From contig NWUY0305010863.1 in the NCBI GenBank assembly GCA_004151065.3, positions 1 to 23,234 of the forward strand: DNA of 23,234 nucleotides, given 5' to 3'. The DNA is from Larix sibirica (taxonomy: Eukaryota; Streptophyta; Pinopsida; Pinales; Pinaceae). The notes under the pieces were generated by a model, which worked only from the letters and a program-made list of their open reading frames with translations, was not told the DNA's origin and searched no databases. Positions 8,897 to 16,910 of this stretch are shown piece by piece. Position 1 is the first letter of the stretch, and every line of letters starts with the position of its first letter. The position numbers were made by a program, and so were the translations under genes.

Positions 8897-9121
8897 TCAG
8901 CAGGAGGGGAGGCGGGGGAGAGCAGAGGGCAGAGGGCTTAGGGCGCGCGTATAGATAGGGCTTCTATGCAGTGGCTTCGATCGAACAGGCTTGGGGTTTT
9001 GATCATTCTCAAATGGCATGGAATCTGATAGATCTTCTGTGTTAGCCCTTCCCTGATCGGTATTTGTTTCTACTTCTGACCTAATAATTGGTTCAGGATC
9101 ACACGATATCGCTTCATCCAT
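8897..9121 (-). CDS. Small acidic ORF of unknown function
   Basis: Unrecognised. It starts at a true ATG (9121-9119) and runs 74 codons to a TGA (8899-8897). The first 45 residues are acidic and polar (MDEAISCDPEPIIRSEVETN, then DQGRANTEDLSDSMPFENDQ). The last 25 are basic and Pro/Leu/Ser-rich (SPLPSALPRLPSC). No membrane segment or signal peptide is visible. It ends in a C-rich run (G-rich on the plus strand), just where the Gly/Ala/Thr-type reading frame starts in another phase. One frameshift near 8900-8930 would join the two, so it may be the 5' part of a broken longer gene. The codon-like composition and ATG are suggestive; a chance ORF is possible. Confidence 0.3.
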   Translation of the reverse strand: MDEAISCDPEPIIRSEVETNTDQGRANTEDLSDSMPFENDQNPKPVRSKPLHRSPIYTRALSPLPSALPRLPSC

Positions 9122-9214
9122 AAATTAGGTTGGTTCAATCAAGGCAAGCACAGCCCTAATGCCTAGCCTCTTTCCGGGGTTTGGTTTCAACCCGATCCAT
9201 TCCATCGAAGGAGT

Positions 9215-9420
9215 CAAAGAATATTTTCATATCTAGAGCATTTGAAAGATTGGGCGTAAGAGTGCTAAGTGAGACTTCGGCAATGTGTAAAGTAACTATT
9301 GAGATAGAAGCCTATCAAATGCCCTATTTCATTCAGGCGGTCTCAGCTCCAGTCCTATCTCAGCCTCCTCAAAGACATATTCATATCCTAGAATCAGCCT
9401 GCCTAAGCGGGATCATAATC
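9215..9420 (+). repeat. Diverged triplication, copy A
   Basis: Landmarks 'tctagagcat', 'gggcgtaagagtgct', 'gagata.aagcctatca', 'caggcggtctcag' and 'cagcctcctcaaagacatat' (9361-9380) are shared in order with copies B and C. A plus-strand frame without an ATG start crosses copy A (about 9181-9438; ISRAFERLGVRVLSETSA), but it is broken by stops in copy C, so coding is not supported. Confidence 0.7.
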
Positions 9421-9474
9421 GGATTGGTACCTGCTTAGCCTCTAGGTTTTCCTCCATTCCAGCAGTTTCAAAGC

Positions 9475-9650
9475 TCAGGTCATGTTGAAGCATAGGTGTC
9501 CTTCATATTGTATTTCTTCCAGCACTCTCAAGAAATAAGCCAATCTCATGCCCTATCTCAGGCGGTCTCAGGGAAGTACTCAGCCTCCTCAAAGACATAT
9601 CTGTAGTATCAGCCTGCCTCTTCATCGCGGTGTAGCGGGTTCGGAAGGCA
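9475..9650 (+). repeat. Diverged triplication, copy B
   Basis: The 20-bp word 'cagcctcctcaaagacatat' at 9581-9600 is identical to 9361-9380 in copy A. 'caggcggtctcag' (9559-9571) and 'atgccctat' also match. It ends in 'ggtgtagcgggttc', shared with the end of copy C. Confidence 0.7.
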
Positions 9651-9713
9651 AGAGAGGGGCAGTGCCTTCAGAATGGCTCCTTTCAGATTCATGATCCGGG
9701 TAGTGGTATCGGG

Positions 9714-9767
9714 TGGCTGGCTCTTGTGGTGGTTCGGGCGGCTGGCTCTTGTGGTGTTGGGTTCGGA
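9714..9767 (+). repeat. Tandem duplication of ~26 bp
   Basis: Two adjacent units begin 'ggctggctcttgtggtg' and end in 'ttcgg'. They sit between copies B and C of the ~200-bp triplication. Confidence 0.75.
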
Positions 9768-9814
9768 AGTAAAGGTTCGGTAGTTGGTGGCAAACCCAAT
9801 GCATGGAGGTGATA

Positions 9815-10010
9815 TCATATTATCATATATAGAGCATTAGTTCGAATGGGCGTATGAGAGTGCTCAGTGATTATTCGGGAATGCGTGTAAGTAACTTGGA
9901 GAGATAAGCCTCTATCATGCCCCTAGAGAAGCCGGGATCAGCTCTAGTCGTCAGCCTGCTCAAATTCCTATCAGTAGAATCAGCCAGCCTCAGTGGTGGT
10001 GTAGCGGGTG
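9815..10010 (+). repeat. Diverged triplication, copy C
   Basis: Matches copy A in order: 'atagagcatt', 'gggcgtatgagagtgctcagtga', 'gagataagcctctatcatgcccc', 'cagctctagtc' and 'tcagcctgctcaaa'. It is about 600 bp downstream of copy A and more diverged. Confidence 0.65.
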
Positions 10011-10426
10011 GCAGCCTTTCCTCTCATCATATTTGTGGAGTAGCGGGTTCCTTACTTAAAGGAGCGAAAAAAGGTGAAGGTGGTTGGTTGGGTCAAAATA
10101 CTCACTAGGGGTTCTGGCTGCTGGTGTTGGATCTTTAACGAGTAGTAGCAGTTCCAGGCCCAATAGCAGCACGGGGTACGGTTCAAAGCTTATACCTTAC
10201 CTTTCAGTGAACACGCCACCTCACCCATCGGATGGATGAGCGACTTCGTTCCTTCTATTAGTGAATTTACCATATTTATAGGCGTTCAGACTCTCTATCA
10301 TCTTGACACGCCACCTTTGCTTTGTGAATTTCCCCACATTGATCTTTATGGAGAGAGCGCTAGAGGAAAGGGCACCCTACCCCTCCACAGAGAGGATGGA
10401 TACCCGTTGACAGAGAGAGCGATTTC

Positions 10427-10430
<4 letters not shown>
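10011..10430. other. No gene recognised
   Basis: A plus-strand ATG frame of 66 codons (10236-10436) occurs here without a recognisable domain. A patch near 10100-10170 has the style of the Gly/Ser/Thr-type repeat. Nothing else was found. Confidence 0.4.

Positions 10431-10458
<28 letters not shown>
10431..10458 (+). repeat. (GATT)7 microsatellite
   Basis: Seven uninterrupted GATT units. Perfect tetranucleotide runs are prone to length variation. Confidence 0.95.
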
Positions 10459-10871
10459 CCTGCCTTTACTCACCAATTGCAGAATGAACTTAGAGATAGA
10501 TTGACGGGCTTCTAAAACCACCACTTGCTTTGAACAAAAAGACAAAGTGGATACGGCAACTTAGAACCTTGACTATGAAACCTCTTGTCAGCTGCCTCCC
10601 TTTACAGGAGATGGAGACCTATAAGTTCAAGGAAACAAGTCTTCACCTTATCGAGGGTCTTAACAGCACCCTAGGCACCAGTCTCGACAAATTTCATATA
10701 CCACTGCAGGGGTTATAGGGCCTCATGTTCTCTACCCTCGACCCTGCAACTCTACCCGCCGCCCTACACCATCGACCCTACGCCTCACTTATCGATACGG
10801 CATCTCGAACTAATTGGTTCATTTCGACCAGTGATTCCAGTCATTCATTATATATGTCATTACGCTCGCAA

Positions 10872-10907
10872 CCTCACTGGCATTTCTGGTGTAACGTATA
10901 TAAAGAA
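10872..10907 (+). repeat. Exact 36-bp direct repeat, copy 1
   Basis: Identical to 10932-10967, 60 bp downstream. The repeat begins 'cctcactggcatttctgg' and ends with 'acgtatataaagaa'. Similar CGTATATAAA strings also occur at about 11891 and 12428. Those strings contain CRTA, the core of many plant mitochondrial promoters, but no transcript can be inferred from this. Confidence 0.9.
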
Positions 10908-10931
10908 AAGCATTGATCTAGCTTGGTCGAG

Positions 10932-10967
10932 CCTCACTGGCATTTCTGGTGTAACGTATATAAAGAA
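10932..10967 (+). repeat. Exact 36-bp direct repeat, copy 2
   Basis: Second copy of 10872-10907. The sequence between them (10908-10931) is unrelated, so the event duplicated a 60-bp period or pasted a 36-bp unit. Confidence 0.9.
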
Positions 10968-11145
10968 CCTGCCTCTCCGCTCCTCAACATCGATTGGCCT
11001 ATGCTCCTTCCCCGATGCGGGAAAGAACTAAACGTACCTTATGTAAGGACAGCCTTTCTTCCTCTCCCTAAGGTTGAGCCATCCTCCAGAAGTTTCATCT
11101 ACTGGTCAGGAGCCTATGAGCCTAGAAGAAGTAACCAAGATGTGA

Positions 11146-11203
11146 AAGGAGAGGGCCCTTACTTCTTCATAGGGACGGAGTCACTCACTATTCATATGGT
11201 GAG
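11146..11203 (+). repeat. Short dispersed repeat SR23 with extended flank
   Basis: The core 'tcactcactattcatatgg' starts at 11181. Upstream, 'gagggcccttacttctt' is shared with the inverse copy at 13298-13350, so the match extends to about 55 bp in inverted orientation. The other copies are at 1-30 (minus) and 11236-11258 (plus). Confidence 0.8.
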
Positions 11204-11210
11204 GCCCGGA

Positions 11211-11258
11211 GGGGCTCGACTGTTAAGGAGAGGGGTCACTCACTATTCATATGGTGAG
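11211..11258 (+). repeat. Composite of two short repeats
   Basis: The first part (11211-11233, beginning 'ggggctcgactgttaagg') is repeated at 12028-12050. The second part (11236-11258) is another SR23 core. Just before it, 'cccggaggggct' (11205-11216) matches the core of the subfamily 2 short element, so several short elements are nested here. Confidence 0.75.
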
Positions 11259-11261
11259 GGA

Positions 11262-11426
11262 TCTTCCTCCGCAGATCAGCTTGGAAATATGTTAACCAAA
11301 ATCCGGGGCCCACCTTCACTAGCTTACGGCATCGTATTGGTGTTGGAGATATACCATTAAGGGGGGAGTGTAAATCTTGTGATGTAATGCTTTATCTCTG
11401 TGGCCCCTGTGAAACTTAAGGGAGGG
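11262..11426 (+). pseudogene. Degraded 3' end of a Ty1/copia pol (RNase H C-terminus) with polypurine tract
   Basis: The frame from about 11262 reads SSSADQLGNMLTK, which fits the conserved copia RNase H C-terminal motif (DQLADxxTK). The following residues fit that family only after a change of frame near 11310-11320 (LRHRIGVGDI), where copia proteins have LR..LGV.D(I). A frameshift is therefore evident. Soon after come G-rich purine tracts at 11360-11368 and 11418-11426 (AAGGGAGGG), the second abutting the LTR start. No protease, integrase or reverse-transcriptase core was found upstream, so only the tail of the element is present. It is non-functional. Confidence 0.6.
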
Positions 11427-11857
11427 TGTAAGAATTCTGGGTGTAATCTTCACATGTGGTGACGACACACTCATACGTATAATTAATGTATTTGTAATCA
11501 TGGCTAAGGCCATCCATTGATCATTTATTCTAATTTATTGTAATGCTAGGGAATGGTTAAGGTTTACTTAAGAAAACTTGTACACATAGGCTCATTAACC
11601 CCTCTTGGGGGCAGCGCCCTACTTGAGTTTTGTATAAATACATTACAACTCTCATTTTACATTATCATATTTTTATCTTCTGGATCTATCCTATAAAATG
11701 TTTTCTGCCTCAGGGCATCTACATCTTTGGCGTTCTCTTGTGATTGGCATTTCTTTATTTTATGTGCACTTGTGCATCTCTTGTGTAGCACACTTGTGGT
11801 TGGGCATTTTTGCCTCTCTCTAGCGCACTTTTGCTCCCGGGTTGGAGCTACCTAACA
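11427..11857 (+). mobile_element. LTR (3') of a Ty1/copia retrotransposon
   Basis: The LTR begins TGTAAGAATT directly after a polypurine tract and ends CTAACA, giving the TG...CA termini typical of copia LTRs (about 431 bp). A TATAAATA box lies at 11633-11640. The sequence downstream of CTAACA (ggcactacac) does not look like a tRNA-Met primer-binding site, which fits a 3' rather than a 5' LTR. No second LTR is visible in the window. Such fragments reach plant mitochondrial DNA by transfer from the nucleus. Confidence 0.65.
11633..11640 (+). promoter_or_regulatory. LTR TATA box
   Basis: TATAAATA sits inside the LTR, preceded by 'gagttttg' and followed by 'cattacaac'. It would be the nuclear promoter of the element and is not expected to work in mitochondria. 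Confidence 0.5.
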
Positions 11858-11881
11858 GGCACTACACTTTTTCTTTCTTAA

Positions 11882-11893
11882 ACGTAATTACGT
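11882..11893. repeat. Palindrome ACGTAATTACGT
   Basis: A perfect 12-bp palindrome just downstream of the LTR. It shares the core of the 28-bp palindrome at 15280-15307. Confidence 0.75.
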
Positions 11894-12027
11894 ATATAAA
11901 TAATGACCAGCGGATACGGCGTCCGGAGAGGGTTTTCACGTTTTGTTTAGTGGTTTGGCCCCAAAATGAAAAGTTTTGAAATGCCCTCGATCTCCCTCTT
12001 ACTGTACGATATATTTAAGGACCGGCA

Positions 12028-12050
12028 GGGGCTCGACTGTTAAGGAGAGG
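12028..12050 (+). repeat. Second copy of a 23-bp dispersed repeat
   Basis: Identical to 11211-11233 ('ggggctcgactgttaagg' then 'agagg'). Before it, 'accggcaggggct' resembles 'cccggaggggct' in front of the first copy, so the true match may be longer and imperfect. Confidence 0.8.
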
Positions 12051-13297
12051 AATAATTCCTAAGTCATTTATCCTTTAACGGGACATAAAGAGAAGATATC
12101 AGGCGCCTTTCACGAACGAGAACGTATCTGCCCTAAAAAGAAATAAGGAGATAGACAAGGTCCTTAATTTAGCCGTAAATCCATCCCTATATCTGACTAT
12201 TGTTTGTATAAAAGGGTCAAAGCTTATCGGGAAGACTTCAAGTGAGTGCTTCCCCTCAAGGAAATACTTCTTTAGGGAAGGACCGGGCCTGAAAGAAAGG
12301 TAAACCCAACCGATAGCCCAATAGGGTGGAGAGTTCAAGTAAGTTCTATATGTAATTCTTGATTCCGGAACCGGTTATGGAGCTTTCTTTTGATGGTTGT
12401 AATTACTCCGGTTATGGGTAAATAGAACGTATATAAAGCATATTTTATTAGCAAAAAAGAAAGTCTTTACAACTCAATTGACGAAAAATAGCAGTATAAT
12501 ATAAGGATATATCTAAATGAAAAGATCACACCAAATCGACTTACTTAGGGCGGAGTGCTCGACCAAAGCCCCACCCCAATAGATAGTCCACCCCACGGAG
12601 TGCTCGACCGACGTCACGTCACTCTCTTTTTCATGGTAATTAGCATAAATAAGTCAGTGCATAAAGAACACTGTTTCACTGCTATTTTTACCCACTCATT
12701 TCATCAAGTCAACGATGCGCTAAATTACCTATATAAAGAACCGGATGACCAGCAGCATTGTCGATCTATAGCCCTTCGAAAGTCGATCAAGAACTGGGAA
12801 AGAGAGAGATAGCTCACTCACCTCACTTTGTTTGTGTCGTAATAGAAAGAAAGTTCACGTTTACCCGAAGAAAGAAAGCGGGTCGTGAATTTCATAACGA
12901 TGGATGCGTGTTGGCTCGACTTCTTGAGTGAGTGCTTCTGATGGAAAAGACTCGCCATGCCATAAATAATGAATAAAGAAAGGGTGATTCTCTCTGTATA
13001 TAATTCTACCTACATCAGCAAGGGAGTGAAAAGCGTCACACCCCTTATAAGGGGAGGATTTCATACCAAAGATCGCATGGATACCGCTATATAGGAGAAC
13101 GCACTAGATCGGAGAGGAACTGGAAATTGGCTTCGGATCGACTTTCAAATGGTTATGGCCCACCTATGTGAATGGCGCACATGGACTTTCTTTTTAGTTC
13201 ATTCATGAAAACGTTTCCTAAATAAAGAAAGAAGTGAATATCACATTCAATGGAGTGCGAAGCGAGAATAAGCCCCGCTAATTACACTGAAAGGACC
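12051..13297. other. No gene recognised
   Basis: A minus-strand frame of 79 codons without an ATG start (12338-12099) and a plus-strand frame (12555-12812) match nothing I know. Small repeats occur: 'cggagtgctcgacc' at 12551-12564 and 12596-12609. The word 'acgtatataaag' is near 12427. 'gagtgcgaagcgag' near 13255 may be a decayed relic of the GC-rich short element. Confidence 0.45.
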
Positions 13298-13350
13298 CTC
13301 ACCATATGAATAGTGAGTGACCCCTAAGAAGTAAGGGCCCTGCTCTCTCT
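13298..13350 (-). repeat. Short dispersed repeat SR23, inverted copy
   Basis: On the minus strand this reads 'gggcccttacttctt' followed closely by 'tcactcactattcatatgg', matching 11150-11203 apart from a short insertion there (catagggacgg against agggg). It is inverted relative to 11.15 kb and therefore a potential recombination pair. Confidence 0.8.
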
Positions 13351-13357
13351 TTGGTCG

Positions 13358-13405
13358 AGCAAGCGGCTTCGCACCTTGTCCGATGCGGACAAGCGACTTC
13401 GTACC
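13358..13405 (-). mobile_element. Truncated subfamily 1 short element with adjoining hairpin
   Basis: 13360-13377 is the reverse complement of the first 18 bp of the subfamily 1 element (AAGGTGCGAAGCCGCTTG). It is followed by a perfect 8-bp hairpin with loop ATG (13375-13382 with 13386-13393, CTTGTCCG/CGGACAAG) and then by 'acaagcgacttcgtacc', a diverged second copy of the same half. The arrangement suggests nested or partial copies. Confidence 0.6.
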
Positions 13406-14640
13406 AATATTCATTAATAAAAAAATTCATTTTAGTATCCCCGTGGAATATTGCCTTGGCCTTATAAAATAAGATATTTGAATAGGTGAAACCTGCGAAT
13501 TAGAATGTGTTTTGGATTTGTTCCAACAAGACTTAGTGCCTTTTCCAAACCTGGTGGGTGGTGCTTTAGATGTTATATAAGCGTATCTATTCAATTGCGG
13601 ATCTCTTCAATTAAGGTTCCCTTATAGTTGCGGTAAATATTATTACATCTGGATAATCTCCATTTTCTTTTTTACCTCATTCCTTGCACTAGGAAGCGCA
13701 AGCCCCTCCGGGACCTTATCGGGAATAACTCTATCTGTTGGCTATCGTTCGCTCGGTGGACCACCCCTTTTGTAGATGGCAGTTGTCCTCCGGACCACCC
13801 CGCGTAGATGTGGGCTTTGTCAATATCTCTTGGCTCTATGGATTGAATCAGTCCCATATGGATTTCACGGGATAAGGATAAAGGCGCTAGCAATCAAGCA
13901 TCCGGCTTATCTACCCAACAAGGATCACCTCTTAAAATGGACAAGTTCAATTATATATGCGAGTCTCCCAGCATAAGCCATTCACTGAAACGATTAACTA
14001 AAGCCGTTCCGTGTCAACCACTGCTCCCTACGTAAACTGAATGAAATTGCATTCTTATAAAGAATGGAGAAGGATAAAGAATAGTAGTAATCCCCCTGCT
14101 TATTCGCTTATGCTCAGCTATGTAAGGTTCCCTATTTATATAAAATAATAAGGGAATGAATATATCCCCATTTTCTTATTTGCTGACGCTCTGGGGCATA
14201 GATAGCAGCTTCGTTTGCGCTCTGCTTTATAAGTGCCTCTCCATTTCTAATAATCAAAAATATGGAGTACACAGGATATGGATTGAACGTTTATTGTGTG
14301 ATGTGCACCTATATAGATGCATGGGGATTTCTAGAAGATATATGAGGTTTTCTATTATTTGATAGAAAGAGAGTGAAAGCCGAAAGCCTTACGGGTTGTC
14401 TACATCCAGGACTTTGAGTTCAAGCCATAAGAAGGTAAACTAACTAGCCATAGGGACTTCTGGTACTAGCACTTTAGACACTTGCCTTGCTTAGTCACAT
14501 GTACTAAGTTCCATGGAGCAAGGCCTCTTAGAGACTGCCTTAAAGTCCATACAGTAATTGGTAACGTGGATTCGTGTTTCCTATCGTTAAACCCTGGCTC
14601 CTTACTCCCAAGGTGCAAGTAGTATATAAAGCACTCAACT
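13406..14640. other. No gene recognised
   Basis: Apart from the short element at 13682-13717 nothing is assignable. Fragments near 13490-13620 and 13776-13976 give protein-like stretches (MCFGFVPTRLSAFSKPGG; GIRIKALAIKHPAYLPNKDH), but both are short, interrupted and unrecognised. An ORF at 14156-14362 on the plus strand starts with a true ATG (14156-14158), runs 68 codons and is hydrophobic in parts. I have no match for it. Confidence 0.4.
13682..13717 (-). mobile_element. AAGG-bounded GC-rich short element, subfamily 2
   Basis: Identical over 36 bp to 8418-8453, with CCTT at both ends on the plus strand. The flanks (ttacctcatt before, atcgggaat after) are unrelated to the other copies, so the element moved alone. 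Confidence 0.75.
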
Positions 14641-14789
14641 TGGACATCAACTTGTATTTCTACTCGGCGACCTCCTTATTAGCGACCAGCTCTTGTAAAT
14701 CCACTTCCTGGGAATGAGATTGGGTATGGACCTCCTGGCGCAACCTCCTTACTATTGTTGACCACTGGCTCTCGGCACTGACCGGTTGG

Positions 14790-14829
14790 CAGGGTATCAG
14801 CAACAGGGTATCGGCAACAGGGTATCGGG
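14790..14829 (+). repeat. Three 14-bp units 'cagggtatcggcaa'
   Basis: Two full units and one partial unit of cagggtatc(a/g)gcaa stand in tandem. They lie within a wider low-complexity stretch (14640-15060) with further irregular repeats such as 'gcattgactc(t/c)tg' at about 14903 and 14924. Confidence 0.8.
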
Positions 14830-15279
14830 ACCTCCCGGTACGGATCTCCTATTGGCTGACTGGCATGGAGTACAAGCCATAGAGTCAAAGCCATTGAGTC
14901 CCAGCATTGACTCTTGAGTACCGGCATTGACTCCTGGGATCAACTCCTGGTCCTGTAATTATCTACCGGCTATCATCAATGACAACCATTATAAGCTATG
15001 ACTTCTGACTATTGACCGGCTGGCTGTGACCACTCTCGGGAATGACCTGAAGGTAAGGACTATTATGATTGGCAGCACAAAAAGTTGAGATCCCGACAAT
15101 TTGGTGTTGAAGTTCCGAAAAAGCCCAACTTTCTCACGTGTTTTCATTGGCGGAAAATGGCATCTGAGACCGGTTCAATGATTGACCAACAGGGCCAATC
15201 CGACTCGCCGTAGGAAGACTTTGGGCGGCGTGTTCGCTAAGGCACTTGACACCCCTCGACTGGTCGGCGAGTGAACCCT

Positions 15280-15316
15280 TATTATATACGTAATTACGTA
15301 TATAATATATATTATA
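15280..15316. repeat. 28-bp perfect palindrome plus adjoining AT palindrome
   Basis: 15280-15307 is perfectly self-complementary around AATT at 15292-15295, with core TACGTAATTACGTA. It overlaps a second 16-bp palindrome (15301-15316, TATAATATATATTATA) and is followed by 'attacgtttataat', a further relative. The region could extrude a cruciform or form a long hairpin in RNA. Cores of this motif also occur at 8085-8096 and 11882-11893. Confidence 0.9.
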
Positions 15317-15509
15317 ATTACGTTTATAATGGAATGGAAGAAGGGTGCTTCAGATCGGGAGTAACCACCAATGAGGGGGCAACACTCACTCCACTCGGTG
15401 AGGGGGGGGAAGGTATAACCGATAGGGATCACGGGAAAGTAAGGGTTGAAAGGGAAGGGTAGGTAAAATAGTGATTGGATTTTGCGAGCTGTTCCAACCA
15501 CCAAAGAAT

Positions 15510-16200
15510 CTGTCCTTTCAGCAAGTGTGATAAAAGCATATCCTAGCAATGAATGCTGGCTGTCTAAATTCATCACCAGTATCTGGGGTTTCAGCCCGGC
15601 CCGACAAGAGAAGATAGTGCTATACAAAGTAATAATATTTCAGCAAGTGTAGTCGAACGCCCGTGAATGCTAGAAGTTCAGGTAAGTGAGCCGGTCTGGT
15701 TGGTACACACATTCCAGGTGGTTGGTAGCAGGCACTAACATGAAAGGCAAGTGGGCACAGGGCATCTCCTAGCAATGCTGGCTGTCTAAATAAATCCAAT
15801 CGTATCTGCTGGCTGGCCGGGTTCGTTCATCCCGTCCCTACAAGAGAAGTATAGTGCTTGCTGTACCCACTAACTAAGCGATTCATTCAGGAAGTGTTAT
15901 AGGGCTAAAAGGTCTAGGTCTGAAGGTGGGTAAATAGAAGGTGGCAGGCATGAAATGAAAGGCGGGTAGGTCTGTCTATTCCTAGCAATGGAGTGGGTTC
16001 TAATTACTGCTGAGTAGTATCGCCAAGGCTCGGCCGGACCAATAGGTAATAGTGGTACCCAGAATAATTAATAAGGCAAGGTAGGGTAAAGGGTAAATAT
16101 CCTAATGCCTATCCTACTGAGATTTATGGCTGAAGCACTAGGTTGGGGCATAAGTAAGTAGGGGGGTAAGTTAGGTATGAAATATAGGTTGGTAAAAGGT
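15510..16200 (+). repeat. Diverged tandem triplication (~220 bp unit)
   Basis: 'tcctagcaatg' recurs at 15541, 15767 and 15980, that is 226 and 213 bp apart. Other words recur in order: 'gctggctgtctaaat', 'acaagagaag.atagtgct', 'ca(g/t)tcagg/cagcaagtgt.at' and 'atgaaa.gc'. The third copy is the most decayed. The 150-codon minus-strand frame (15627-15175) starts inside the first copy without an ATG and matches nothing known. Confidence 0.7.
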
Positions 16201-16429
16201 GGGTTGTTGGTTAAAGGCAAGCTAAGCATAATAGGGGTAATAGCCCATGCTGTGCCAACCCAAGTGTGTAAGATCTTATAAGTAAATAGTAAATCCAAGA
16301 AGTAAGTTCCCACGATCCCACATCACAACTGAGCTGCCCAACATAAAGTCTTCCTGTAGGCAAGTAAATACGAACAAACACTATAAAATAGAATCATATT
16401 CCTGCTATAATTCCATAAGCACAAGCAGT
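16201..16429. other. No gene recognised
   Basis: A minus-strand frame over 16313-16068 has Pro/Leu-rich content and no family match. Nothing else was seen. Confidence 0.4.
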
Positions 16430-16560
16430 AGCAGTAGACCCAGGAGCAGGTCCAGGAGCAGCAGTTCCAGGATCATTTCAATCAGCATCAGTTGAACCAA
16501 CAGCATTACCCGTAGCAGTTTAAGCAGCAGCATCAGAAGAAGATTCAGTTCTCAACCCGT
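16430..16560 (-). repeat. Gly/Ala/Thr/Pro-type repeat patch
   Basis: The minus-strand reading gives short runs such as DAAA, TATGNAVGSTDAD and NDPGTAAPGPAPGSTATA between stops. This is the same style as 6440-8900, nearly 8 kb away. Confidence 0.5.
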
Positions 16561-16910
16561 TTAACTCAATCGATATCTCGTAAGGTGACAACTTGAACTC
16601 CCTCTCCTCGTATGGCGTCGACTTGGGGAACTCAATCTCTCCTGCTCCCGTTCCAAGGCACCATGGGGAATATATAAATAAATATCGTCTGTTGATAACA
16701 TGGCTCAATCAATATGCTCATATGGAAACAACATGGCTCTCAATGTCCTCTGGTGGGAACATGGGGGGACTTCCCTCTCTCGGGTATCCTGTGATGGGGG
16801 CCTTCTCTCTCGCGTATGATGGAAACTAGGGAGAACTCAATCACTATCTCGTCTCGTGGCATATGGGGGACCTCACTCACTCACTCTCTCTCAACTGGGT
16901 GTGATGAGGC
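16561..16910 (+). repeat. Diverged minisatellite ('aactcaatc..atctcgt..ggcatatggggga')
   Basis: Imperfect units of roughly 30-60 bp recur: 'aactcaatcgatatctcgt', 'aactcaatctctcctg', 'gctcaatcaatatgctcatatgg', 'aacatggggggactt' and 'aactcaatcactatctcgtc'. It abuts the 64-bp array that follows. Confidence 0.55.

Larger units (their letters stand above)
7980..8902 (-). pseudogene. Degenerate GT-rich repetitive reading frame
   Basis: This is the best-preserved stretch of the family. From 8902 down to 8572 a single minus-strand frame is interrupted only by one TAA (8803-8805) and reads like a repetitive protein (ADSAFATLDAAGRAAYFPGT, TGDATGG, GTGGYSAGADEIGSTQSTAS, GTTGNAEITYIGTIVDVG). A diverged internal copy lies at about 8020-8110 (GTTGNYVITYIYIGTKTDVG), showing an ancestral internal duplication. 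A GC-rich AAGG-bounded element interrupts it at 8418-8453. No family is recognised. It could equally be a non-coding minisatellite with a unit that keeps triplet periodicity. The extreme residue bias and frame changes argue that it is not a functional gene now. Confidence 0.45.

Noticed and set aside
10160-10180. Group II intron domain V-like 3' half ('ggtacggttc')
   Set aside because: The pairing 5' half (GAGCCGTAT-type) is absent upstream and the bulge/loop layout of domain V is not there.
15175-15627. Minus-strand open frame of 150 codons
   Set aside because: It has no ATG at its start and runs from the tandem triplication through the palindrome. Its composition is unlike a protein and it matches no family.
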